A stretch of 64,000 nucleotides of DNA. Origin: Bacteroidota bacterium (lineage in GTDB: Bacteria > Bacteroidota > Bacteroidia > Chitinophagales > BACL12). The stretch covers positions 248,001 through 312,000 of the forward strand of contig JADJJZ010000001.1 in the NCBI GenBank assembly GCA_016706255.1, in the 5' to 3' direction. The first letter of the stretch is position 1, and each line of letters opens with the position of its first letter. This document shows positions 46,570 through 54,336 of the stretch, piece after piece. The notes beneath the pieces are model-generated. The model was not told where the DNA came from. It was given only the letters and a program-made list of their open reading frames with translations, and ran no database searches. The translations under genes and the position numbers were made by a program.

Positions 46570-47664
46570 TTATAGGTAGTTAATAGGATTAGTGTTAATT
46601 TTTGACAAATGAACCGCAAAGGTAGCAAATTTTTTCATCAATAAGTCGGAAATCAATTCAATTGTGTATTGCTCGCTCTCATAATGCCCGATATCTGCAA
46701 TCACTAAACGGCTGTCGGCGTCAAAAAACTCGTGGTACTTGAAATCAGCCGAAACATACACATCAGCACCTGCTGCAATGGCATCTTTAAGCAAAAACGC
46801 CCCGGAACCGCCACACAGTGCGACTTTCCGAACCGGCTTACCCGATAACTTGGTATGTCGAACTGCCCCGCATTGCATAGTTTGCTTCAGTTTTTGCAGG
46901 AATTCCATCTCCTCCATAGGTGTTTCATAAACCCCAACCAAACCCGCTCCTACATCCTGAAATTTATTGTCTAAACTGTATATGTCGTAAGCTACCTCTT
47001 CATAAGGATGTACCTTTATTAAGGCGGCCAGTAGTTTAGACTGAAGGTAACTTGGGAATATTACCTCTATTCGCTCCTCATTTTCAAAATGGTCCTCCCC
47101 TATGGTGCCCACGTAGGGATTTGTAGTAGCATCACCCCTAAAAGTGCCTGTTCCTTCAACGCTGAAGCTGCAATGGTCATAATGACCAATATGTCCGCCA
47201 CCGGCTTCAAACAGCGCAAAACGCACGTCACCGGCATTGGCAACAGGTGCAAAAGTGACCAGTTTTTTTAAAATGCCTTGTTTGGGAGATAGCACCCTGG
47301 TAGAAATAAGGCCTAGTTTTTCCGCAATTTTAGCATTTACACCATGACGAACATTGTCAAGGTTGGTATGGATGGCATAAATCGCGATATCATGTTTAAT
47401 GGCTTTAATAATGGTCCTTTCGATGTAATTATTGCCATTCAGTCGTTTTAACCCGCCAAAAATGATGGGATGATGGGCAATTACCAGATTACAATTTAAT
47501 GTTATCGCCTCATCTATAACCGACTCCAGCGAATCGAGACAAATCAGCGCACCAGTAACTTCAGTTTTGCGATTTCCGGTAAGCAGTCCGGCGTTGTCGT
47601 AACCTTCCTGTAATGACAGCGGGGCGATTGTTTCGAGATAACTTACTATATCCTGAATGGTCAT
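46570..47664 (-). CDS. Nif3-like dinuclear metal-centre protein
   Basis: 364 residues of the NIF3/YbgI family, a hexameric toroid with a two-metal site. Signature parts are IVSYLETIAPLSLQEGYDNAG, LVIAHHPIIFGGLKRL (metal His), YAIHTNLDNVRHGVN, the middle PII-like insert (VTFAPVANAGDVRFALFEAGGGHIGHYDHCSF, about 130-235), and the C-terminal VALCGGSGAFLLKDAIAAGADVYVSADFKYHEF and ADIGHYESEQYTIELI. The insert makes this the long form usual in Bacteroidota and Firmicutes. The biochemical role is unsettled (GTP cyclohydrolase activity has been proposed). It heads the zinc-ribbon/TPR gene cluster. Confidence 0.9.
   Translation of the reverse strand: MTIQDIVSYLETIAPLSLQEGYDNAGLLTGNRKTEVTGALICLDSLESVIDEAITLNCNLVIAHHPIIFGGLKRLNGNNYIERTIIKAIKHDIAIYAIHTNLDNVRHGVNAKIAEKLGLISTRVLSPKQGILKKLVTFAPVANAGDVRFALFEAGGGHIGHYDHCSFSVEGTGTFRGDATTNPYVGTIGEDHFENEERIEVIFPSYLQSKLLAALIKVHPYEEVAYDIYSLDNKFQDVGAGLVGVYETPMEEMEFLQKLKQTMQCGAVRHTKLSGKPVRKVALCGGSGAFLLKDAIAAGADVYVSADFKYHEFFDADSRLVIADIGHYESEQYTIELISDLLMKKFATFAVHLSKINTNPINYL
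46617..46624 (-). promoter_or_regulatory. Internal -7 box (TACCTTTG) for the zinc-ribbon gene
   Basis: The reverse complement reads TACCTTTG inside the last codons of the Nif3-like gene, about 50 bases before the zinc-ribbon ATG. Confidence 0.45.
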
Positions 47665-47721
47665 ACCTGCGAAATTAGGAAAATATGTTTCAGTAAGCCA
47701 AAAATCAGTTACTGGAAAATC

Positions 47722-48438
47722 TTATTTATGGCAATTGATTCCACCTTGTTCCGCTGTGATTTGTGCGTTGGTGTTTATTTGAGGACTAACGTATGGAATG
47801 CCGAGATTTAATCCGCGCAGAATTAATAACACGCCAATAACCACACTAAAAGCAGGGAGATATTTTCTGATTGCCAATTTTTTCTTCCAGCTTAAATAAT
47901 TACCAAAAGCAGAAAATAAATAGAGCATAGGAAAAGTGCCAAGGCCAAATAACAACATATAAATACCACCGGTTACAATTGCACCTCCGGCTACTGCTCC
48001 TGCTAATGCAAGATAAACTAACCCACAAGGTAATAGTCCATTAAAGAATCCTAAAATTGCAACTGATTTAAATCCTGTTTGTGTTAATGCTTTTCCAATT
48101 TTATTTTTTACAAAATTGTTGTATCGCATTAACCAGGTAAATTTTGGCTGTGCAGATGACCATTGTTGAAAAAAAATAATGATTAAAACAATTAATCCGG
48201 AAACAATTGAAACAATTTGCTGCCATCCGGCAAATGCAAAACTCATTCCAATTGCTCCGAAAATTAATCCTAATAAAATATAGGCAAAAATGCGGGAAGC
48301 ATTATATACCAGTCCATTCAAAAACGGATTTCCTTTATTTTGAAAATTAAATGATAACGCTAATGGTCCGCACATGCCAGCGCAGTGTAAACTACCGAAT
48401 AAGCCGGTAACAAAAGCCGTTATCAATAATCCATTCAC
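47722..48438 (-). CDS. SafE/UreH-like membrane protein of the cbb3 locus
   Basis: 238 residues with about six hydrophobic segments. Diagnostic parts are the first helix FVTGLFGSLHCAGMCGPLAL, with the CAGMCGP copper-type motif, and the later FFNGLLPCGLVYLALAGA. This is the sulfite-exporter/UreH-like ('SafE') family that is regularly linked to ccoGH in cbb3 loci and is thought to help copper handling or oxidase assembly. The start overlaps the ccoH stop by 4 bases, indicating translational coupling. Confidence 0.85.
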   Translation of the reverse strand: MNGLLITAFVTGLFGSLHCAGMCGPLALSFNFQNKGNPFLNGLVYNASRIFAYILLGLIFGAIGMSFAFAGWQQIVSIVSGLIVLIIIFFQQWSSAQPKFTWLMRYNNFVKNKIGKALTQTGFKSVAILGFFNGLLPCGLVYLALAGAVAGGAIVTGGIYMLLFGLGTFPMLYLFSAFGNYLSWKKKLAIRKYLPAFSVVIGVLLILRGLNLGIPYVSPQINTNAQITAEQGGINCHK

Positions 48439-48866
48439 AAAAACAACTCTTTTTCTGTGTAATAATTTGTATTGTTATACACCCATTTTATTTTAACTGT
48501 ATAAGCGCCTGTTGCAAACTGACTTTTGCTAAATGATTGCATGCCACTTGCATCTAATTTCAACGCTTGTCTGATATCATTTTCAGAATTGGATGCTTTA
48601 TAAAAATACACCTCACCTGATGCAGCTCCTGCAAATTGTGCAGGAAATTGTAGAACCACTGCAGACTGCTGAGCACTTACTTCAATTGAATCGTTGTATT
48701 GTGCAGCATTGTTGGAGGCATCAATCTGATCCTGGAATTTTAATTCTTCAGCATAATAATCAGGTGTTACCAAATCGTAATCCTGCTGAAAACTTTTTAC
48801 AACCATAAATATCATAACCCCAACAAATGCGAGATATACAAATAATATTTTTTTACCCCAGTTCAT
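48435..48866 (-). CDS. ccoH: FixH/CcoH family protein
   Basis: 143 residues. One N-terminal membrane helix (KKILFVYLAFVGVMIFMVVKS) is followed by a periplasmic domain that opens VTPDYYAEELKFQDQID, characteristic of FixH. It helps assemble cbb3 oxidase. It lies 4 bases after ccoG and overlaps the SafE-like gene, forming a tight ccoG-ccoH-safE unit. Confidence 0.88.
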   Translation of the reverse strand: MNWGKKILFVYLAFVGVMIFMVVKSFQQDYDLVTPDYYAEELKFQDQIDASNNAAQYNDSIEVSAQQSAVVLQFPAQFAGAASGEVYFYKASNSENDIRQALKLDASGMQSFSKSQFATGAYTVKIKWVYNNTNYYTEKELFL

Positions 48867-48870
48867 AGTT

Positions 48871-50265
48871 TTATTTTTTTGGTGATGGTCCTAAAAATGA
48901 TGCTTTTACCGTGCGTATTCTTTTTTCATCATTATACACACCGATTTCAAGGTCGGTTTGCATACTTTTTATCTGGTCGCGTTTCATTACAATAAAGAAA
49001 GTACCTTCTGCAAGTGTTTCCTTTTGAACTGCAATTTCTTTCCCTATCATCTCCACACTGGCTTCTGCATTTTCCACTTTTAAATGTATCGGAAAACCTT
49101 CATGTGTTTTATTGGCAATTTTAATATTATACAGATTTGTAATATACACACTATCGCGTTTTTGATATAATTGTCCTGAAGCACGTGTAATTGTGGCTGT
49201 TACATCTTTTCTTGTTGCCAGCATAATAGTTAATACGGCAACCAAAATAAATAACACCAGCGAATATGCTTTCATTCTTGATGTAAATTTTAATTTTTCG
49301 CCGGTAACAATATTATTTTCGGAAGTATATCTAACCAATCCTCTTGGTTTTTCAATTTTATCCATAATACTATCACATGCATCAATACATGCTGTACAGT
49401 TTACACATTCCAACTGGGTTCCATTTCTGATATCAATACCGGTAGGGCAAACGCGTACACATAAACCACAGTCAATACAGTCGCCTAATTGTTGCGGTGC
49501 TTCATCATGTTTATGATGTCCGCGCGGTTCACCGCGTTTGTAATCGTATGCAACAATTACTGAAAACTTATCTAATAATACACCTTGTAATCGTCCGTAA
49601 GGGCATGCAAATGCACAAACTTGTTCACGTAAAAACGCAAATACGCCGTAAAACGCAACAGTAAATACCAGCATTATGGCAAAACCGCCAATATGTTCTT
49701 TTAATGAACCTGTTGCAATTTCGAACACCTGATCTACACCAATAATATAGGCGAGGAAAGTATTGCCGACTAAAAATGAAAACAGAAAGAAAATTATCTG
49801 TTTACTCGCTTTTTTTATAATTTTTTCGGTAGTCCAGGGCGATTTGGCTAATTTACGTTGTTGTTCTGCTGTTCCTTCAATCCAATATTCGATTTTTCGA
49901 AACACCATTTCCATAAATACCGTTTGCGGACAAACCCATCCGCAAAATAACCTTCCGTAAAGTACCGTAAAGAAAATAATAAACACCAGGAAGGTTAACA
50001 TGCCCAGTGCAAATAAAAAGAAATCCTGTGGCCAGAATATTTGACCGAATAAAATAAATTTTCGGTCCGGAATATTGAACAGGAATAAAGGTTCACCATG
50101 AACCTGAATAAAAGGTAGTGTAAAAAATGCAATCAGATAGATATAACTGACAATAGAACGCCAATTATAAAATCTTCCTGAGGGTTTTGACGCGAATACC
50201 CATTTTCTATGTCCTTCCTCATCAGCAGTATAGATGATGTCGCGAAAGGATTTTTGCTCTTCCAT
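48871..50265 (-). CDS. ccoG: Cytochrome c oxidase accessory protein CcoG (FixG)
   Basis: 464 residues from ATG 50265 (MEEQKSFRD). The open frame reaches 50295, but without support for the extra ten residues. CcoG is a membrane iron-sulfur protein acting in copper reduction for cbb3 assembly. Visible are the Trp-rich segment FYNWRSIVSYIYLIAFF, RLFCGWVCPQTVFMEM, EQVCAFACPYGRLQGVLLDK, and two ferredoxin-type clusters, CIDCGLCVRVCPTGID and CVNCTACIDACDSIMDK. A C-terminal membrane helix and beta-rich domain follow. A 141-base gap with a hairpin separates it from ccoP. Confidence 0.93.
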   Translation of the reverse strand: MEEQKSFRDIIYTADEEGHRKWVFASKPSGRFYNWRSIVSYIYLIAFFTLPFIQVHGEPLFLFNIPDRKFILFGQIFWPQDFFLFALGMLTFLVFIIFFTVLYGRLFCGWVCPQTVFMEMVFRKIEYWIEGTAEQQRKLAKSPWTTEKIIKKASKQIIFFLFSFLVGNTFLAYIIGVDQVFEIATGSLKEHIGGFAIMLVFTVAFYGVFAFLREQVCAFACPYGRLQGVLLDKFSVIVAYDYKRGEPRGHHKHDEAPQQLGDCIDCGLCVRVCPTGIDIRNGTQLECVNCTACIDACDSIMDKIEKPRGLVRYTSENNIVTGEKLKFTSRMKAYSLVLFILVAVLTIMLATRKDVTATITRASGQLYQKRDSVYITNLYNIKIANKTHEGFPIHLKVENAEASVEMIGKEIAVQKETLAEGTFFIVMKRDQIKSMQTDLEIGVYNDEKRIRTVKASFLGPSPKK

Positions 50266-50364
50266 AAATTTATTTTTGCCCGCAGCATATTTCAACGATT
50301 AAAATATACTGTCTCTGAATTTTTCTGCCTGAATTACAATTGCATTGCTGAAATTGTATATTAA

Positions 50365-50400
50365 CTAAGCAGTTATCCCTGTTTAGGGACAACTGCTTAG
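50365..50400 (-). terminator. Long hairpin after ccoP
   Basis: CTAAGCAGTT-a-TCCCT and AGGGA-c-AACTGCTTAG form a 16-position stem with one mismatch and a four-base loop, directly after the ccoP stop. The U-run on the minus strand is poor, so it may stabilise or process the mRNA rather than terminate it. Confidence 0.55.
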
Positions 50401-50406
50401 CTGAGT

Positions 50407-51567
50407 TTATTTTATTACAGCCACTTTTAGTGTATCTGTTGCCAGTGTATCTAATGGTGTTGCTGTGGTATCTGTTGGAGCTGCACCACCTTCTACATAA
50501 AGGTCGCCCTGTTTTTCTTTAGGATTAGGCGGATTAGTTCCGTGTAATGATTTAATATAATTTGTTACTTCAAAAATTTGTTTTGCTGTTAATACGCCGT
50601 CCCATGCAGCCATTGCTTTTCCGGGAACACCATATTTTACAGTTTTAAACAAATCGTTTATTTTACCGCCATGAATCCAAAAATCATCTGTTAAATTAGG
50701 ACCTGCATCTCCACCGCCATCTGTTCTGTGACAGGTTGCGCAGTAATTATTAAATGTTGATTTTCCATTTGACAATACTGCAACATCGGTTGATAAAACC
50801 ACAGTGTTTTCATCATAACTGGCAGATGCACTTGACAGGTAAGCAGCTAATTCAATTTCAGCTTTTTTTACTGATGCGTCGTATTCCTCAATTTGATTCA
50901 TACCACCACCAATATTATAATACCATAAATACACAATGGCAAAACCGATAGTGAAAAAGAAAATATATTGTAACCATGGTGGCATACTATTATCTAATTC
51001 ATGTATTCCATCATAATCATGATCTTCAATTAATAATTCTTCTTCGCGTTCAATAGGCACTTTGTAGTTCCATTTATCCCACAATTTTGCAATCCATGTT
51101 TCATGTTTAACACCTGTTGCAACTTGTTCTGCTTTACTTAATTGCATGAGCATTAATGCCAGATAAGCAATTACACAAATTTCAATGGCAATTAAAATAT
51201 ATAATGGCAGAAAATCACTTTTCCAAAACGAACTGGCAGCAGATTCAGTAGCGGCAGCAGGTGTTCCCTGAGCCATTAAGTTACCTGTTGCTAATAATGT
51301 TATGGCAAGAATAACCAGCGATTTTAAATTACCGCTGTTCTTTTTCATGTCATTTATTTTTTTCTGACCGCCCCAAATTACTACTTCAGCTAATGCATAT
51401 ATTACATAAAATAATATAGCTGCCACTGCAATAAGAATCCAAAACGTGGTATCACTTAAATACCAGTTGCGGGGTGCCTGGGTTGTTGCCTGTGCCCAGA
51501 TAGGTGAAGCCGAAAACAGCATTAATCCTGTAAGCAGCAATCCGGCATTGAGTTTTTTATTTTTCAT
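50407..51567 (-). CDS. ccoP: cbb3-type cytochrome c oxidase subunit CcoP
   Basis: 386 residues. This is the c-type cytochrome subunit that passes electrons to CcoNO. There is a signal peptide-like helix (ending ASPIWAQ), several further membrane helices, the conserved membrane-proximal IHELDNSMPPWLQYIFFFTIGFAIVYLWYY, then a periplasmic domain with a single haem-c site, FNNYCATCHRTDGGGDAGPNL. Proteobacterial CcoP has two such sites. One is common in this phylum. The N-terminus carries an extra pair of helices not seen in classic CcoP. Part of the operon ccoS-ccoNO-ccoQ-ccoP. Confidence 0.9.
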   Translation of the reverse strand: MKNKKLNAGLLLTGLMLFSASPIWAQATTQAPRNWYLSDTTFWILIAVAAILFYVIYALAEVVIWGGQKKINDMKKNSGNLKSLVILAITLLATGNLMAQGTPAAATESAASSFWKSDFLPLYILIAIEICVIAYLALMLMQLSKAEQVATGVKHETWIAKLWDKWNYKVPIEREEELLIEDHDYDGIHELDNSMPPWLQYIFFFTIGFAIVYLWYYNIGGGMNQIEEYDASVKKAEIELAAYLSSASASYDENTVVLSTDVAVLSNGKSTFNNYCATCHRTDGGGDAGPNLTDDFWIHGGKINDLFKTVKYGVPGKAMAAWDGVLTAKQIFEVTNYIKSLHGTNPPNPKEKQGDLYVEGGAAPTDTTATPLDTLATDTLKVAVIK

Positions 51568-51579
51568 CTCAATGGTTAT

Positions 51580-51765
51580 TTAATTATTTAAATTATTAGG
51601 GTTACTATTATCCAAAGGAATATTTCTGATTTCATCAATAGATGATTTATCCATTTTCTGAACCCAATAAAATAATCCGATAAAAAAGACAAAGAATATG
51701 AACAGTGAGATAATTGGATAAATACTCACTCCATCAATGTCCGACAAATAATGCATGAAGTTCAT
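51580..51765 (-). CDS. ccoQ: CcoQ-like small membrane subunit
   Basis: 61 residues with one membrane helix (IYPIISLFIFFVFFIGLFYWVQKMDK) and a polar tail. Position between ccoNO and ccoP (gaps of 5 and 12 bases), size and topology match CcoQ, which stabilises cbb3 oxidase. Sequence identity in CcoQ is low, so the call rests mainly on context. Confidence 0.8.
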   Translation of the reverse strand: MNFMHYLSDIDGVSIYPIISLFIFFVFFIGLFYWVQKMDKSSIDEIRNIPLDNSNPNNLNN

Positions 51766-51770
51766 AGTCT

Positions 51771-53918
51771 TTATTTTTTAACTTGATTTTGCAAATTGGT
51801 TTCTGTATTAATATCTACACCTAAACGCTGCAAGTAGGCTATCAGGGCGATAATTTCGGCAGTACTTGATGATTCAATTTCTTTTTCAGTTTGCAGATTC
51901 GCTGCAATTTGATCAGCTTGTTTCATCAAATCCTGATTGGCAATTTTATCATATCCTTCCGGATATGGAACACCCAATTTTTGCATTACTCTGATTTTAG
52001 CAGCAGTAGTACTGGTATCCAGCTCATTTTTATGTAACCATGGATATGGAGGCATAACACTTCCTGTGGAAACTTCACCAGGATTGAGCATATGCATATA
52101 ATGCCATGAATCATTTTTCTTTAATGTTCCCACACCTTCACGTGCTAAATCCGGTCCGGTACGTTTTGAACCCCATTGGAATGGATGGTCATAAACAAAT
52201 TCACCGGCTTTACTATATTCACCGTATCGTTTTACTTCACTTCTAAACGGACGTACCATTTGTGAGTGACACACATAACAACCTTCGCGCACATAAATAT
52301 CACGACCTTGTAATTCGAGTGGTGTATATGGTTTAACACTGGCAATAGTTGGAATATTTGATTTAATTAAGAAAGTTGGTACCAATTCAATTACACCGCC
52401 GATAATTACCATCACTAAAGCAAGAATCATAAATTGAACAGGTCTTCTTTCGAGTGGACGATGCCAGAATTCACCTTTAGGTTTATTATAGGTTTTAGCC
52501 ATTGCAGGAACTTCAACATCTTCATTTGCAAGGAATGAACCTTGTTTAGCAGTTTTAATTAAGTTCCATGCCATTACAAACACACCAATTAAATATAATG
52601 TACCACCTATTGAACGCAGTGCATACATACCTTTTAATTGTGTACTTGTTTCAAGGAAAGTATAAGATAAATTTCCTTCCGGAGTAAAATCTTTCCACAT
52701 TAATGCCTGCGTAAATCCACTCCAATACATTGGCACAGCATAAACTAATATACCTAATGTACCAATCCAGAAATGGAAATTCGCTGCTGATTTTGAATAG
52801 ATATTTGTTCTCCACATTTTTGGAATTAACCAATATAAAATACCAAATGTGAGGAAACCATTCCATCCTAATGCACCAATATGCACGTGAGCAACAATCC
52901 AGTCGGTAAAGTGACCAATTGCGTTTACGTTTTTGAGTGATAACATTGGGCCTTCAAAAGTTGACATACCGTAAGCTGTTACGGCAACAACCATGAATTT
53001 TAATACAACATCTTCACGTACTTTATCCCATGCACCACGCAAGGTTAACAAACCATTCACCATACCACCCCATGAAGGTGCAATCAACATAATTGAAAAT
53101 ACGGTTCCTAAAGTTTGTGCCCAATGTGGCAATGCAGTATATAATAAGTGGTGAGGTCCTGCCCAGATGTATAAAAATATTAATGTCCAAAAGTGTACGA
53201 TAGATAATTTATAAGAATATACCGGACGGTTGGCAGCTTTAGGAAGAAAATAATACATCAATCCTAAATAAGGTGTGGTTAAGAAAAATGCCACCGCATT
53301 GTGTCCATACCACCACTGCACTAATGCATCCTGCACACCCGCATAAATCGGATAACTTTTTGTAAGTGAAATTGGAATTTCAAGTGAGTTAACAATATGC
53401 AACATAGCAACCGTTACCAGGGTAGCAATGTAGAACCAGATACCCACATAAATGTGGCGTTCTCTTCTTTTAATGATGGTACCCATCATGTTAATACCAA
53501 AGATTACCCAAACCAATGTAATTAATATGTCGATTGGCCATTCCAATTCAGCATACTCTTTACCGGTTGTGATACCCATTGATAATGAAAGTGCAGCAAG
53601 CACAATAATTAACTGCCAGGCCCAGAAATGCAGTTTACTTAAAAAATCGCTCAACATACGTGTTTTACACAAACGCTGCAGCGAATAATAAACGCCCATA
53701 AAAATACCATTACCCACAAATGCAAAAATCACGGCATTCGTGTGAATTGGTCTGTCCCGGCTAAATGTGAGTTGAGGAATTCCCATGTTGAGTTTTGGAA
53801 ACACTAATTCAAGTGCAATCCACAAACCCACTGTCATTCCAATAATACCCCAAAAAACAGTGGCTACCGCGAACTGTTTTACAATTTTGTTGTCATAACT
53901 GACTTTTACGTAATCCAT
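51771..53918 (-). CDS. ccoNO: Fused cbb3 cytochrome oxidase subunits CcoN and CcoO
   Basis: 715 residues joining the catalytic haem-copper subunit and the mono-haem subunit in one chain, as in many Bacteroidota. The CcoN part (about 1-480) has twelve-helix topology with ligand segments RPIHTNAVIFAFVGNGIFMG, WWYGHNAVAFFLTTPYLG, YIWAGPHHLLYTALPHW and VAHVHIGALGWNGF. The CcoO part begins near 500 and carries one haem-c motif, VREGCYVCHSQMVRPF (first Cys about 547), and HPFQWGSKRTGPDLAREG. It reduces oxygen with high affinity in the inner membrane. 3 bases after ccoS. Confidence 0.96.
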   Translation of the reverse strand: MDYVKVSYDNKIVKQFAVATVFWGIIGMTVGLWIALELVFPKLNMGIPQLTFSRDRPIHTNAVIFAFVGNGIFMGVYYSLQRLCKTRMLSDFLSKLHFWAWQLIIVLAALSLSMGITTGKEYAELEWPIDILITLVWVIFGINMMGTIIKRRERHIYVGIWFYIATLVTVAMLHIVNSLEIPISLTKSYPIYAGVQDALVQWWYGHNAVAFFLTTPYLGLMYYFLPKAANRPVYSYKLSIVHFWTLIFLYIWAGPHHLLYTALPHWAQTLGTVFSIMLIAPSWGGMVNGLLTLRGAWDKVREDVVLKFMVVAVTAYGMSTFEGPMLSLKNVNAIGHFTDWIVAHVHIGALGWNGFLTFGILYWLIPKMWRTNIYSKSAANFHFWIGTLGILVYAVPMYWSGFTQALMWKDFTPEGNLSYTFLETSTQLKGMYALRSIGGTLYLIGVFVMAWNLIKTAKQGSFLANEDVEVPAMAKTYNKPKGEFWHRPLERRPVQFMILALVMVIIGGVIELVPTFLIKSNIPTIASVKPYTPLELQGRDIYVREGCYVCHSQMVRPFRSEVKRYGEYSKAGEFVYDHPFQWGSKRTGPDLAREGVGTLKKNDSWHYMHMLNPGEVSTGSVMPPYPWLHKNELDTSTTAAKIRVMQKLGVPYPEGYDKIANQDLMKQADQIAANLQTEKEIESSSTAEIIALIAYLQRLGVDINTETNLQNQVKK

Positions 53919-53921
53919 ACG

Positions 53922-54104
53922 TTACTTTTTGGTTTTAGTAGATGTTGTTGCTTGAGATTTTACCTGTTGATCGTCGAATAACATTCTTACACCGGGTGTG
54001 TAATCATCTTCATACTGGCCTTTTTTTACTGACCAAATGAAGGCAACCAAAAATCCTCCGGCTACCAAAATGCTTGCTCCAATTAACAGAATTATTACGC
54101 TCAT
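53922..54104 (-). CDS. ccoS: cbb3 oxidase assembly protein CcoS
   Basis: 60 residues: one membrane helix (SVIILLIGASILVAGGFLVAFIWSVKKGQYEDDYTPG), with the family motif W-x-V-K-x-G-Q-Y-D/E-D. Needed for cofactor insertion into cbb3 oxidase. First gene of the ccoS-NO-Q-P operon. A palindromic operator-like site lies 61 bases upstream of its ATG. Confidence 0.93.
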   Translation of the reverse strand: MSVIILLIGASILVAGGFLVAFIWSVKKGQYEDDYTPGVRMLFDDQQVKSQATTSTKTKK

Positions 54105-54164
54105 AATCAGGTGCTAAGTTGACTCAGTAACTATTGGATACAGATGACATACTTCACACCAAAT

Positions 54165-54180
54165 GGTGATTTATGTCACC
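54165..54180. promoter_or_regulatory. FNR/CRP-like operator candidate upstream of ccoS
   Basis: GGTGATTTATGTCACC is a palindrome (GGTGA-N6-TCACC) matching the shared motif nnTGAy-N4-GTCACC also found before ccoI and the universal stress gene. Its centre lies about 32 bases upstream of a TATCCAAT sequence (54140-54133, minus strand) that may be the -7 box. This is about the -45 position, suitable for an activator. Confidence 0.6.
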
Positions 54181-54336
54181 TTATTGTGCTTGTTGTGCCG
54201 CATCGAAAAAACATCTTATTGAAAACCGGGGTGGAGAAACCTAATGCAGGATTGCATTTTAGGATTAAAAACATAAAAAAATTCAAACTCCATGTTAGGG
54301 GTTCCTAGAATTTATTAATTACACAATTGTCACAAA

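Noticed and set aside
54105..54336. Possible small gene between ccoS and ccoI
   Set aside because: No frame with a start, a reasonable composition and a promoter. The stretch is explained by the operator-like site and the ccoS promoter.
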